Part shown: positions 10,693 to 20,669 of the stretch, in pieces
Layout: each line of letters opens with the position of its first letter
Numbering within the stretch: position 1 is the first letter of the stretch
DNA from: Monarcha castaneiventris obscurior
Lineage: Eukaryota > Chordata > Aves > Passeriformes > Monarchidae
Direction: 5' to 3'
NCBI GenBank assembly: GCA_026261815.1
Contig: JAMPIT010000699.1
Coordinates: forward strand, 558,001-622,000
Length of the DNA: 64,000 bases
The notes under the pieces: model-generated
What the model was told of the DNA's origin: nothing
Databases searched by the model: none
The model's input: the letters and a program-made list of their open reading frames with translations, nothing else
Position numbers and translations under genes: made by a program

Positions 10693-11730
10693 TTGTCAGG
10701 AGGAGAAAGCCCGGCAGTGCTGCGGCACAGACCCGCCAGGCACTCTCCTTCTGTACCCGCAGTGGCGCAGCGGGACGCTCCTAAGAAGTGTCCTCCTGAG
10801 CAGGAGCAAGGTGAGAGCCAAGTCTCCCTCCCCACGGCTCCCCATGGCCGGCAGAGGGGCCGCGGCCACGAGCAGTGGCAAGGGGAGGCAGGAGCTGCAC
10901 ACAACCACTCCGTGGCAGGGTCCCTCCTCTCATGGGCCAGCAGGGCCAGCAGGGCTGTGGGCACCGGTGCCTGCCCTGCCCTTACGCCAGCCCGGCAGGG
11001 ACAGAGCAGGGCCCTGGGGACAATCCTGCAGGGACACTGCCCCAGCCCCGCAGAGGTGCTCACGCCACTTTCTCTCTCTCCGATGTGCGCGCTGTGCCCC
11101 CGGGCAGAGGCGGATCCACACAGCAGCAGCAGCAGCAGCCTCTCCGGACAGCCCAGGCCGAACCAGGCCCGACGCCGCTCGTGGAATCAGCGAGCACAAG
11201 GCTCGGGCAGCCGGACAGTAAAACCCATAAGGCTGAACCGTGTGCCACTGCTGCGTGCTGAGAGCAGCAGCCCCAGCACCGCCAGTCAGGTGCTGTCAGG
11301 GCTGCCCCAGGGCACGGGGCTGGTCACTGGCAGCAGCAGCTTCCCCGGCCGGCAGCAGGGCTCCAAGCGAGGCCACCCAGAGGGAGCCACAGAGCCGCAG
11401 ACACCCGAGGGCCCGCCGGCAAAACGCCGCAGGATCGGCGATGTGCCAGCCCCCAGCGCTGAGACCAGCAGCCCCAGCACCGCCAGTCAGGCGGCGGCGA
11501 GGCTGTCCCAGGGCACTCAGTCATCCAGGAGACGAGCGGCTCCATACAGACCCCCATGGCTCTTCCCCGGATCTGTGACAGACAACCGCTCCCAGCCCCG
11601 GCCCGTTCGTATGAGACGCGTCTGGCGGCAAGAGCGACGGGCAAAAAAGCCCTACAGTCGGCCTGGCAACCAGAGCAGGGCCAGACGAGCACCAGCCCCT
11701 GGTGCTCATCCCCCTCACCCTTCAAAGTAA
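10693..11730 (+). CDS. Unrecognised basic, Ser/Pro-rich probable nuclear protein
   Basis: I do not recognise a family. The frame is open for 345 codons, but a good donor (CAAG|GTGAG at 10810) and acceptor (CCCCCGGGCAG at 11107) define a 297-bp intron divisible by three. Spliced, the product is 246 residues from exons 10693-10810 and 11108-11730. The exonic part is basic, with a serine run (AGC repeats near 11120), a nuclear-localisation-like AKRRRIG, and an arginine-rich C-terminus (VRMRRVWRQERRAKK). A motif of the form E(S/T)SSPSTASQ occurs twice exactly 201 bp apart (11260 and 11461), so the protein contains a 67-residue duplication. Upstream is a TATA box. Composition resembles chromatin-associated proteins, but function is unknown. 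A short ATG at 10656 in another frame would precede it. Confidence 0.45.
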   Translation: MSGGESPAVLRHRPARHSPSVPAVAQRDAPKKCPPEQEQGESQVSLPTAPHGRQRGRGHEQWQGEAGAAHNHSVAGSLLSWASRASRAVGTGACPALTPARQGQSRALGTILQGHCPSPAEVLTPLSLSPMCALCPRAEADPHSSSSSSLSGQPRPNQARRRSWNQRAQGSGSRTVKPIRLNRVPLLRAESSSPSTASQVLSGLPQGTGLVTGSSSFPGRQQGSKRGHPEGATEPQTPEGPPAKRRRIGDVPAPSAETSSPSTASQAAARLSQGTQSSRRRAAPYRPPWLFPGSVTDNRSQPRPVRMRRVWRQERRAKKPYSRPGNQSRARRAPAPGAHPPHPSK

Positions 11731-12450
11731 AGTTTTCTGTTCGTTTGAACTGGGAGATCCCCATTCCTTTCTCCAGTCACTTGCAGCCTCCTGTGGCTGA
11801 TCTCCACACAGAGGCCCCGGTTCAGTGAGACTCTCCAGCAGCTCTTTGCCCTCAGGGACTCCACCTGCCCCATGGCAGTGCTCTGTGTCAGATGAAGCAC
11901 TGGCCTGGAGATGCCAGCCCTGCTTCTGCCCTCTTCTCAGCCAGGAAGCATCCAGAAGGAAAAGGACTACGCAAAAGGGCCATGGAGGTGACCTAGGAAA
12001 TTTGCAAGCACAAATAGGCTCAGGCAGCCTTGGTGGGAGGGCACAGCTCTGCTTGCTGCAGGTCCCCAGGAGGGAAACTCCTGGATGCAGCAGGATTATT
12101 CCCCTCCCAGACCAGCCCAGGCACTGTTCCATCTGCCGTTGCTGCCACTGGGGTTCCACGTACCAGCCTGCAGAGTAACTGGCATAGTGCAGCTGATTCT
12201 GGGAAGGCAAAACAAAACTCTACCAGTAAAAATACACTGCACGCATGGCCCGAGGCTAACTCTTGGACTGAGAAGCAGAGTTTCCTTATTTTTGGAGGAT
12301 TTTACACAAAAGGAGCGATGGCAGAGAGGCTCGAGGGCGAGGCACCAGCTTCTGTCATGGTGGTAGCCCTGACTCCTGCCTTGCTGGGAGCACTGCTTTA
12401 CCTGACAGGCACATTGAGACATCTCTTATTTCACACCCAAACTACTGTGA
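11731..12450. other. 3' flank of the basic-protein gene; no gene seen
   Basis: Possible 3' untranslated sequence followed by unique DNA. Open frames on both strands here lack motifs. No clear AATAAA lies within 700 bp of the stop. Confidence 0.4.
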
Positions 12451-13075
12451 TAAAGGAGTGAATGATAAATGTTGTCTTTCGCATATAGAATTTTAACATT
12501 TATAAGTGATGATGTACTATGTCGAAATAGTGTTATGGTAAAACGTAGTCAAGTGGAAGTGAGATTAAGGTAAATTGTAACTGCAAAATAGTTGTCATAT
12601 GTTAAGAAATGTATTAATAAACACATAGCAATAAATGTCTTTTGAGCTGAGAAACTACAGAGCCAGGAACCAAGACATCTTAGAGAAACAAAGGAGATAA
12701 ACCGCATGCATGCCAGGAAGTCTGTTATCAAAACTCACACCTCCCAAGGAAGCTGTCAGCTCCAAATCGGGCTGGAGGCTGGGGAGGCACCGGAGGGCGG
12801 TGCCTGTCTTCAATTCTGCAGTTATCCAGAGGACTGGACCGGCGCCGTGCTGGTGGAAGGGGGCAGGGAAGGAAGAAGGGGGAAAGCTGAGTGAAGTGTA
12901 AATGACTTTCTGGGATTAATGAATATGTAACAGTCGAAGAGAGTACTTAAGTCCACAGGAAAATGAATGGAGCGCGCCTCTGGCAATATTGCCAAGGCCC
13001 CAGCGCTGTGATATGCCTTTGTTCTACTAATAAATGTTCAATATTATATTGCTAAAACTTTAGCTCCTGGATTCA
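12451..13075 (+). mobile_element. Probable solo LTR
   Basis: AT-rich left half, GC-rich middle, then a TACTTAAGTCC element (12944) and CTAATAAATG poly(A)-like signal (13027-13036) near the right end: a typical LTR order. It breaks the duplicated segment that starts at about 13085, since the 56.5-kb copy continues further left without it. No target duplication was identified. Confidence 0.45.
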
Positions 13076-13084
13076 TTTCTTTCT

Positions 13085-13570
13085 TCTCCTCTTCCCGTGG
13101 CGGCTCTGCTGCGCCACAGAACTCTGCCGGCTGCAGCTTTGCAAAGGTCAGGTGGAGCTCTGGATGTTGGTGCACAATTTGCTCGAGGTCCTCGGGGGCT
13201 GCATCCGATCCATTGTTCTTGTCTGCCCCCTGGGCACGGAGCCCATGGATCCGCTGGCCCCTGGGCAGGGCCTGGCACAGGAGGTGGAACCTGGGTCCTG
13301 CTGCAGCGGCGCCGGGGCAGCTCCAGGACTCGCTGTGGCCGCTGTGGCAGCCGCAGCACAACCCGTTCCCAGGGAGGAGCCGAGGGCTCCGTGGGGCTCT
13401 GCAGGACCTCGGCCCTGGGGCTCGTCTGCATCAGCCCGGGCAGCCGGGCTGCACTTGGTTTCCTTTGTGTCTCTGCTCGCCCTGGGCCAGCAGCTGCCCA
13501 GCGCCGAGGGGACAGCAACGGGACCGGGGCAGCTTGGGGCGAGCCTCAGTGTCTGTGCCCGGGAGAAATC
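13085..13570. repeat. Duplicated GC-rich segment D, copy 1
   Basis: Nearly identical to 56555-57030. Frames are open on both strands because of GC content. A minus-strand frame ([15 protein letters not shown]...) is conserved in both copies and could be a decayed host exon, but I cannot name it. Confidence 0.8.
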
Positions 13571-13614
13571 CCAAAGCCTTTCCTAAGGAGCAGGGAGCGC
13601 TGACAGAGCACAGG

Positions 13615-13617
<3 letters not shown>

Positions 13618-13671
<54 letters not shown>
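13618..13671 (+). repeat. (CTG)18 trinucleotide repeat
   Basis: Eighteen perfect CTG units directly after an ATG, so the plus frame would read Met plus poly-leucine and then stop soon after. Probably non-coding; the homologous segment at 57.03 kb lacks it. Likely length-variable. Confidence 0.95.
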
Positions 13672-13689
13672 AGCACGGGCCGGCCCCAG

Positions 13690-14260
13690 GGCTGATGTCA
13701 GACAGAGCCGGGATGGGAGCCACAAATAACAGGAGGAGGAGGAGGGGCAGGAGAGGAGGAGGAGGGACAGAGGAGGAGGAAGAGCGAGGGGGGAGGAGGG
13801 GTGGAGGAGCAGGAGCGGGAGGAAGAGGAGGGATAAAGGCAGAGGGGCGGGAGGAAGAGGAGGCACAGAGGAGGCAGGAAGAGGAGCCTCCACGTGCGTC
13901 CATCGCTCTCTGTGTCCGCAGCTTTCGGCCCCGGGAGCATCGCTCCCCCATCCCGGAGGTGACCGGGGAGGGGAGCTCGCCCCAATTATCCTGGGCGGTC
14001 CCTGGGTTTCTTTTTGGGAGGGGGGGATTTCGGACCGTGGAGGGCTCCAGCACCGAGCCCCAAATATCTTTGTTGGATCCCGGGAGGTTTTTTTTAGGGG
14101 CGCAGGGGGAGGCGGATGTTTGGATCTTGCAGGAGTCCAAATGTGAGTCGCAAATGCTCCTTGGGGGATATTGGGGAGTCCCCGGCACGCGGGGTTTTGG
14201 GGGTCCCGGTGGCGGCTGCCGGGAGCAATGGGATGGGGCGGGATGGGGCCCGGGAAGGGT
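13690..14260 (+). repeat. Promoter-like module P, copy 0
   Basis: One of four diverged copies of a module (others 15770-16290, 57050-57670, 60405-61100). It has a GGA-rich purine tract (about 13728-13870), then 'CATCGC(T/C)CCCCATCCC' and a conserved stretch with GGGGAGCTCGCCC, a 'CCCTGGGTTT' tract and 'TGGATCTTGCAG'. Copies 1 and 3 lead to intact zinc-finger genes; copy 0 leads to an MHC class IIB leader-like exon. Confidence 0.7.
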
Positions 14261-14753
14261 GGGATGTGGATTGGGGTGTGGGATGAAGTGTGGGGGAGGG
14301 GGATGGGTGGGCTGGGGCCTGGGATGAGGCAGCCGAAGGCTGGGGATGATGAGGCCGGGGGGACCCCAGTCCTTCGGGGCTTGTGGGGTATCCGGCAGCT
14401 GTGAGGGAGTTTTGGGGCAGCCCTAATGCTGAGGGGGGCGGTGCTGGCAGCGGGGGGACGCGTGGCTCCGGCAGCTCTGGGCCCCAGCTGCGCCTCCCTG
14501 AGCGGAATTTGGGGAGGGGGAGGTGGGGGCGGCCAGGCCGGGCCCCCATGGCCGCGCTGTCCCGGCGGGGCCGAGTGCGGGTGGGAGCCCCGCGGGGCCC
14601 GGCCCTGCCCGGGCACGGCTGATGCCGCCCGCCCGCGCTCCGCACTGCTCCGGCCTGGGGCTGCCAGGGCCTTGCGGGCCGGGGCCGCTTTGGGGACCCC
14701 CCCAGGGCACAGCGCGGCTGCTTTGGGGCTGTCGGCACCGCCCGGCGCTGGGC

Positions 14754-14850
14754 ATGGGGCGTGTGGGGGCAGCTGGGGCCGTACTGGTGGCACTGGTGCT
14801 GCTGGGAGCCCCCCCGGCCGCGGGCGAGGAGCTCTGGGCTGAGGGGAGAG
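14754..14850 (+). pseudogene. MHC class II beta leader-exon fossil
   Basis: The translation begins MGRVGAAGAVLVALVLLG and continues APPAAGEEL, a hydrophobic signal peptide matching songbird class II beta exon 1 as I remember it. No donor is seen at the expected point, and no matching beta-1 exon follows on the plus strand; the next sequence is a decayed zinc-finger array. The nearest beta-1-like exon lies on the opposite strand at 18.6-18.8 kb. I judge it a stranded fragment. Confidence 0.6.
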
Positions 14851-15149
14851 CTGGAAAAGGGGGGAGCCGTCGGAAAGAGGGGGAGAGCAGTGAAAAGGGG
14901 GTCAGACTCCCCAGACGGAGTGGGAGAGGGGACTGAGAGCCCCAAACCAAGCGCTTGGGGCACTGAGGCTTTGGGGGAAGATGAGAAAGGAGGGGGATGG
15001 GGGGCAGAGGGAGGGAAAAGGGCAGATTAGTGGGGTCGGTTGGTGGATGAGGATTGGGGGATGATGGGAAAAGGGTGGAGGAGGGGCAAAAATAGGGGGT
15101 TGGGACCTTCAGTAGAAGTGGGAGGGCTGTGGGGAACCCCAAAGTTGCC

Positions 15150-15450
15150 CTCATGGCAAGGGACTGATCTCCTGTGGGAAGAGCTTTGGCCGGAGCACGG
15201 AGCTCGTCTCCCAGCACCGGATCCACGTGGGGGAGGAGTCCTGTGTCTGTCCAAGCGTTGCCCAGAGGTCCCATGTCAGAGGGGAGAGACCCTACCTGGG
15301 CCAGGAATGCAGGAAAAGCTTTGGTAGGAGCCCCAACTTCACCAGGCATGAGGGGATCCACTCTGGGGAGCCCCTATGGATGCCCAGACTATGGGAACGG
15401 CTTCACCGTGAGCCCCCAGCCCCTGGAACACCCATAGGAGCCACCTGGAG
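15150..15450 (+). pseudogene. Decayed C2H2 zinc-finger array
   Basis: Reading CGKSFGRSTELVSQHRIH, then GERPYLGQECRKSFGRSPNF and TRHEGIHSGE, the frame preserves finger spacing and linkers. However, the second finger has lost its cysteines, one finger carries extra residues, and the third dissolves after 'GEP'. This is a relic of a zinc-finger exon related to ZNF-1 and ZNF-2, placed between the MHC leader fossil and module P copy 1. Confidence 0.7.
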
Positions 15451-15769
15451 GAGGGTCCCTGCAAGTTCTGGGCTGCAGGAAGAGCCCCAAGGAGCTGAGG
15501 TTCCCCCAGAAGCAGCACCTGAAGCAGAAGGTGGTGACAACTCTGCATCCCGGGACCCTGGGAACACTGTGGGGTCTCCAGGCTGACCCACCCCAACAAG
15601 GGGCTCTCACCAGCCCTCATCCTGTCCCTAAAATCCCTTGGGATCTCCCATTAATCTCTGCATTCCCTGCTCCAAAATCTCCAGGCTCATGAGATGAGAC
15701 CAGAGGGGTGGAAGTCCTCACCCAGGGTGACCACAACCCCCAAATTGTGATCTCTACCCACCAATTTTG

Positions 15770-16290
15770 AATCTTTTCCCTTTGCCAGGCTCCCCTCAGT
15801 GGGTGGTAGCAGCCCAGAGCCCTGCACTGCCCATCCTGACCTGTACCGGTTCCATTGCCATTTCTCCCGTGGGGTGCGAGGGGTTTGGGGGAACAGGGGA
15901 GGAGGAGGAGGGATGGAAGAGGAGAAGGGGGGAAAAAGGAGTGGGAGAAAGGATGAAGAGAGGAGGAGCAGGAGGTGGGATTAGGGCGGAGAAGGAGGAG
16001 GATGGATGGAGGAAGACGAGAAGAAGGAGGAGGAAGAGGAGGAAGCTCCTGGGTCCAGTGGTCCCAGAATTTTCAGGCCACTCACCCCAAGGAGCATCAA
16101 CCTCCCCATCCCACAGGTGATGGGGGAGGGGGAGTTTGGCCCAAATATCCTGGGGATTTTCTGTGTCGGTGCTTTTTGGGGGGATTTTTGGATCTTGCAG
16201 AACTCCAAAGCTGAGCTGTAGGTGCCCCTTGGGGGGACATTGGAGGGTCCCCAGGAGGTGTTTTTGGGAGGTCCCTGTGGTGGCTGCTGG
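15770..16290 (+). repeat. Promoter-like module P, copy 1 (upstream of ZNF-1)
   Basis: Contains the GGA-rich tract (about 15897-16045), the 'CATC...CCCCATCCCACAGGTG' stretch and the 'TTTGGATCTTGCAG' element. About 200 bp further on (16440-16640) is nearly identical to 61200-61390. By position it may hold the ZNF-1 promoter or an untranslated first exon; that is inference. Confidence 0.65.
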
Positions 16291-17020
16291 CAGAGCCCTG
16301 GCAGGGGTCCGAGGCATGCAGGTCTCTCCCGTGGTGGGGGTTGGGTCTGCCCAGGTCAGGCACCGCTGCCTCCGTCCGGGAGCCAGGGGGCTGCAGGACC
16401 CCCCCAGTGCAGCCAGAGGGGAGAACCTTGGGACCCCAGAGCGGGGAGAGCAGAGAGGGGCAATACCGGGACCAGGGGAGCCCCGGCAGTCTGGAGGAGC
16501 GAACCCCTGTGACCCCCAGGAGCCCAAAGTGGGGAGCCCAGAGAGGGGGGAGCACCGCCATTCGTGGGACCCTCAACAGCCTGGAGAGAGTGAGAGGGGA
16601 ACTCCTTGGACCCCCTGCACCCCAAAGCAGAGAATAAGGGGAGAAGGACCCTTGGACCATAAGTGAGGTTCCCTGGCATCCCTAAGTGGGGAGACAGAAG
16701 AGGGGGAACTTTTCAGCTTCCTGGGACTCCCAACAGCCTGGGGAGGGCAGGGACCAAGTAGACAGGGGACCCCCAATACAAGTGTGACCCCAGCAGCTGG
16801 GACAGGGGGAACCCCCAAACACCAAAGGGGAGAGACCAGAGAGGGGGAACTCCTGGGAGGCTTTTTCAGGGCTGAATCTTGGTGTTTGGGAGGTTTTTAT
16901 AGACCCCAGATGCCCAGAGACTTCTAGAGGTGGATTTGGGCCAGGGGGACCTTTGAAGCCAAAGTGTTCATCCCTTGTTTCCCCTCAAACCAGGATTTCC
17001 CATTGCCAAACCTTGGCCAG

Positions 17021-18097
17021 ATGGATGAGGAGGCTGTGAGGAAGAGGAAGATGCCCCAGCACACCCAGGCAGGTGAGGAGGAAGTCAGTGCCCCTTTCCC
17101 CCTCTCTCCTGCTCCATCTCCCAGCCCAGCATCGCCCCCAGCTGCAGGACAACCCCGCTGCCGACGCCGTCCTGCTGGGGACGGACTGGGGGGATCTCCT
17201 TCCCCTTCCCTGTGGCATGGAGGCAAATCCCATCCTCTCCTTGTCCTTCCTGCCCCAGACAAGGAGCTGAGGACGGAGCCCAGGGAGGACAAATCCCCGC
17301 AGCAGAACCTGGTGGAAGAGGCCGTTTTGAGCGGCTCCACGGCGCAGGAATCCAACGGGGAGGAAAAGGCCCGGAGATCCCTCAGGAGGAGGGGCTGCAA
17401 ACCCAGTCCAGGGTGCTCTGAGGAGGAAAGACCCACCCTGTGCCGGGAAGGCGGCCGGAGATCCAGCCAGAGCTCGGACCTGGTGGTTCATGAGCAGCTT
17501 CACGATGGGGAGAAGCCCCACAAGTGTGGGGAATGTGGGAAGAGCTTCAGCCGCAGCTCCCACCTGCACCGCCACCAGAGGATCCACACTGGGGAGAGGC
17601 CCTACGAGTGTGGGGAATGTGGGGAGTGGTTTCAGACCAATTCCAGTCTCCTCCGGCACCAGCAGATTCACAAAGAGGAGAGGCCCTTCCGCTGCCCCGA
17701 CTGCAGGAAGGGATTCAAGCGCAACTCCCACCTCGTCAGGCACCGGCGCATCCACACAGGGGAGAGGCCCTATGAGTGTGGGGAATGTGGGGAGAGCTTC
17801 AGCCAGAGCTCCAACCTGATCTATCACCAGAGGATCCACACAGGTGAGAGGCCCTACGAGTGTCCCGAGTGTGGGAAGAGGTTTCAGACCAGCTCCCATC
17901 TCCTCAAGCACGAGCGGATTCACACAGAGGAGAGGCCCTTCCGCTGCCCCGACTGCAGGAAGGGATTCAGGCGCAACTCCCACCTCGTCACCCACCGGCG
18001 CATCCACACCGGGGAGAGGCCCTACGAGTGTCCCCAGTGTGGGAAGAGCTTCTCCAGCAGCTCTCACTTGACCAGACACCAACGGAGGCACCAGTAA
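17021..18097 (+). CDS. ZNF-1: C2H2 zinc-finger protein, seven fingers
   Basis: Likely sequence-specific DNA-binding nuclear protein. Exon 1 (17021-17072) starts [13 protein letters not shown] and ends at a GTGAGG donor. The acceptor TGCCCCAG (to 17258) opens exon 2 (17259-18097); the join keeps frame and gives 296 residues. An acidic/basic spacer with KRKMPQ and [12 protein letters not shown] precedes seven C2H2 fingers. Their linkers alternate between canonical TGERPY and variant KEERPF/TEERPF. No KRAB or SCAN domain is visible. The recognition helices read [42 protein letters not shown] and SSSHLTR. The frame stays open through the intron, so a longer unspliced start at 16964 is possible but less likely. 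Paralogue: ZNF-2 at 61.8-62.95 kb. Confidence 0.88.
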   Translation: MDEEAVRKRKMPQHTQAGEEEVSAPFPLSPAPSPSPASPPAAGQPRCRRRPAGDGLGGSPSPSLWHGGKSHPLLVLPAPDKELRTEPREDKSPQQNLVEEAVLSGSTAQESNGEEKARRSLRRRGCKPSPGCSEEERPTLCREGGRRSSQSSDLVVHEQLHDGEKPHKCGECGKSFSRSSHLHRHQRIHTGERPYECGECGEWFQTNSSLLRHQQIHKEERPFRCPDCRKGFKRNSHLVRHRRIHTGERPYECGECGESFSQSSNLIYHQRIHTGERPYECPECGKRFQTSSHLLKHERIHTEERPFRCPDCRKGFRRNSHLVTHRRIHTGERPYECPQCGKSFSSSSHLTRHQRRHQ

Positions 18098-18180
18098 GGG
18101 CAGCCCTGTGAGTGCCCTGGGTGCAGGAAGAGCTTTGTCCTGTGCTCCGACTTAATCCCCCATTAGAGGAACCACATTTG
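18098..18180 (+). pseudogene. Fossil eighth finger beyond the ZNF-1 stop
   Basis: In the same frame after TAA, the sequence reads CECPGCRKSFVLCSDLIPH, then a second stop (TAG) and RNH: a complete C2H2 finger with Cys, Cys, His and His spacing kept. The same fossil follows the same TAA in ZNF-2 (62952-63032). The ancestral protein was therefore one finger longer. Confidence 0.8.
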
Positions 18181-18492
18181 GCAGAGCCCTGGTGACCCAC
18201 ATTCCCCGTGATCCAGGTTGGGAACACCCCAGGCTCGTGCTCTCCACAACCTTCTGGGTCCCCGTAGGCACCTGGGTGAAGGCAGGGGCAGGAACATCCA
18301 TTGGGATTCAGATCAACACTGGAAATCCATTGGGAAGAGCCAATTTTTAAACTTTACACACAAAAGAATTTCATCTATTCTGTCCAATTGTTTCTTCTGG
18401 TGGCATCAAGCATCACTGGATAGTCTTGGAGATCTTTTCAAACCTAAGTAATTTTTGTGTTAATGCTGTTGAAACAACCAAAATTGGGGTAG

Positions 18493-18498
18493 AAATAA
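18493..18498 (+). terminator. Poly(A) signal of ZNF-1
   Basis: AATAAA about 400 bp after the stop, in a 3' region closely matching the one after ZNF-2 (signal at 63347). Confidence 0.55.
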
Positions 18499-18609
18499 AG
18501 AAATTAAACAAATTTATCTAAAGCTACACCATTTTCCTGGAATTCAGGGGTGAATTTGAGCTTCAGAGGAATATTTGGGAGGATTCAGGTGTGTGTGGGG
18601 CCGGGAAGC

Positions 18610-18830
18610 CAGGCAGATTGGGGCCATAGTATCACAGTTGTGCTGGCAGAACGTGTCCACCTGAGCCCGTCTGTTCTCCAGGAATTCCGGTTGTCTGTCC
18701 CAGTCCCTGGCCTGGGTCTGCCCATCCGGGGTGTCCCCCCCAAAGTGTCCAAATCGCTGCTGAAGTGCCCGAGCTGCTCCTGGCTGCAGATGTTGCTGTC
18801 CACCAACCTGTCCTGGTCGGTGCCACGTGG
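18610..18830 (-). pseudogene. MHC class II beta exon 2 (beta-1 domain) fossil, copy 1
   Basis: Minus-strand translation matches the beta-1 domain in two pieces. One frame gives RLVDSNICSQEQLGHFSSDL, the strand that normally reads as YNREQLxHFDSDVG. The adjacent frame continues GHFGGDTPDGQ, QARDWDRQPEFLENRRAQVD and TFCQHN, the alpha helix with its conserved cysteine. The frame change lies in a run of G's near 18735, so the exon cannot encode a working peptide-binding domain. It sits tail-to-tail with ZNF-1 on the opposite strand. A second copy lies after ZNF-2. Confidence 0.75.
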
Positions 18831-19175
18831 GGTGGGAGAGGATATGGGGGATTCTGGGGGCACTGGGAGGGGCTTTTGTGGCTCTTGGGGGCATTTGTGG
18901 TGATGGGCGGTGGTTTGGGGGGCTTTTGGGGCAGTATGTGAGGGAGTTCTGGGGTGCTGGCAGGGTTGTGTGGCTTCGAAAGAATTTGTGCGGGTCTTGG
19001 GGGTGATGGGAAGGGGTTTTGGTGGCTCTTGGGGCCATTTCTGTTGCAGGGAGTGGTTGGAGCAGTCCTGGCCAGGAGCTGTGGGGTGGTTTGAGGGGTC
19101 TGGGAGTGGCTGTGGGGCTGGGAGGGGGTTTTAGGGCAGCTCTGACCCCCCCAAACCCTCAAAGCTGCCACCAGA

Positions 19176-19252
19176 CCCCACCCTCCAAGATGCTTCTGGG
19201 GTTTGGGGGCTCCATGTTGGGGTTCATCCTCCTGGTGCTGCAGGAGAAGGTG
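19176..19252 (+). pseudogene. MHC class II beta transmembrane-exon fossil
   Basis: Plus-strand translation SKMLLGFGGSMLGFILLVL resembles the class II beta connecting/transmembrane segment (SKMLxGxGGxxLGxIxL). It is followed by QEK and a GTGAGG donor at 19253. Shorter than a normal transmembrane exon, and on the opposite strand from the exon-2 fossil 350 bp away. Isolated fragment. Confidence 0.5.
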
Positions 19253-19640
19253 AGGGGGGTCCCCATGGGCTGTGTGTGTCCCCCCCAGAGCGTGTGTGAC
19301 CCCCCATGCCGGTGTCACCCCCTTTTCCCTGCCCACAGGGCTCCTGCCCCAGCCCCTGCTGCCCCCGGGAGGGAATTTGGGGAGGGGGCAGAGGGGGTGT
19401 GCAGCCCCCGCCGGGGGATGACCTCGGCCCAGCGCCCTTGGTTCAGCACCGAGCTGGGCTTGGGGCCGCAGCAGGAAGAGGCCGATGGGAAGCAGATCCT
19501 GCAGGGGCCACAGGGCTTGGGCTCAGGGCAAGGTCCTGCCCTGCACACCTGGCTCAGGTGTGAGCCTGCCCCGGGAAGGGAGCGGGACATTCCCATCCCC
19601 ACAGATCAGGGCTGGGAGCAGCGCTGGGAGCAGGGACATG
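19253..19640. other. no intact gene; flank of MHC fossil
   Basis: GC-rich sequence after the transmembrane-like exon. Possible remnants of a cytoplasmic-tail exon near 19340 (after CCCACAG) are too short to support. Confidence 0.35.
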
Positions 19641-19965
19641 GAAATACTGGGGGCACCTGGAACCATTCTGGGGCAACTGGGAGCAACTGGGAGTGACTGT
19701 GTCTCCACTGTGGGCAACTGAGGTCATACTGGCAGTGACTGGATCTGTACTAGGGGTAACTGGGAGCAACTGCAACCATGGTGGAGGCAACTGGGACCAC
19801 ACTGAGGGGGACTGGGATCATACTGGGAGTGACTGGGAGCGTGCTGGGGGCAGTTTGGGTCGTGCTGGGTGAAACTTGGAGATACCACGGGCAACTGGAA
19901 CCCCACTGAAGATGACTGGGGTGACTGTGGGCAACTGGAACCCTGCTGGAAGCAGGGGATGTCCA
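19640..19965. repeat. ACTGGGA minisatellite
   Basis: Short, irregular units with ACTGGGA (complement TCCCAGT). The same core forms the 2.4-kb array at 57980-60400 in the opposite orientation. Confidence 0.8.
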
Positions 19966-20102
19966 TGGAGAAGAGGAAGCCCAAGGCCCAGCGCCCCAAG
20001 GGCGGCACCAGCTGAGGGCCAGGCCAGGAAGGAGAGGCTGCTGCTGGGACGGCGCCGGGGCTCCCGAGCACTGGGCCAAGGCAGCGCCTCCATCCCACGC
20101 CG

Positions 20103-20105
<3 letters not shown>

Positions 20106-20158
<53 letters not shown>

Positions 20159-20163
20159 TCCTG
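20106..20163 (+). repeat. (CTCCTG) hexanucleotide repeat
   Basis: About nine CTCCTG units, the last changed to TTCCTG. One frame gives poly-leucine, the opposite strand Gln-Glu. It lies in a GC-rich region (to about 20660) where frames are open on both strands without recognisable domains. Confidence 0.9.
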
Positions 20164-20669
20164 GTGCGGGTGCAGCTGCAGCAGCGGCAGCCTCAGGGCA
20201 GCCACGGCCGGGCCTCGTCCCTCCATGGGCACAGGGCCAGGCCGGCACGGCCCCGCAGCCCCCGCAGCTCCAGCAGCAGTGCAGCCATGGCGGCCTGGCC
20301 CGGGGGCCCTGGCGGGGACAAGGCCGCAGTGGGGCAGCTGCTGTCCTGGCCGGCCCTTGCAGCCGGGCAGCCCGGCCAGCGCCACAGCCCCAGCCAGCCC
20401 TGCCCGGCGCTCGGCAGCACCAGGGGCACTGCCCGGCCCCGTGCCCGCCCCACAGCAGGAGGCCGAGGCGGCCTCTGTGTCCAGCAGCAGCCACACACAG
20501 AGCCTGCGGCCAGAGGCACATTCAGCCGCTCCTCAGCGTGCCCAGCGGGGCACACAGACGCAGCCCCGGCACAAGAGGAGCCACATTCAGCTGCTCCTGA
20601 GGCAGCACAGCGCGCCTGCCCTGGCCTCCTCCAGGCCTGCACAGCTCCCTCTTTGCCGGCACAAAATCC

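Noticed and set aside
13546..14793. 415-codon minus-strand frame, proline/serine-rich
   Set aside because: Covers the CTG run, the GGA tract and unrelated modules. Openness is explained by GC content, and the homologous segments do not keep the frame.
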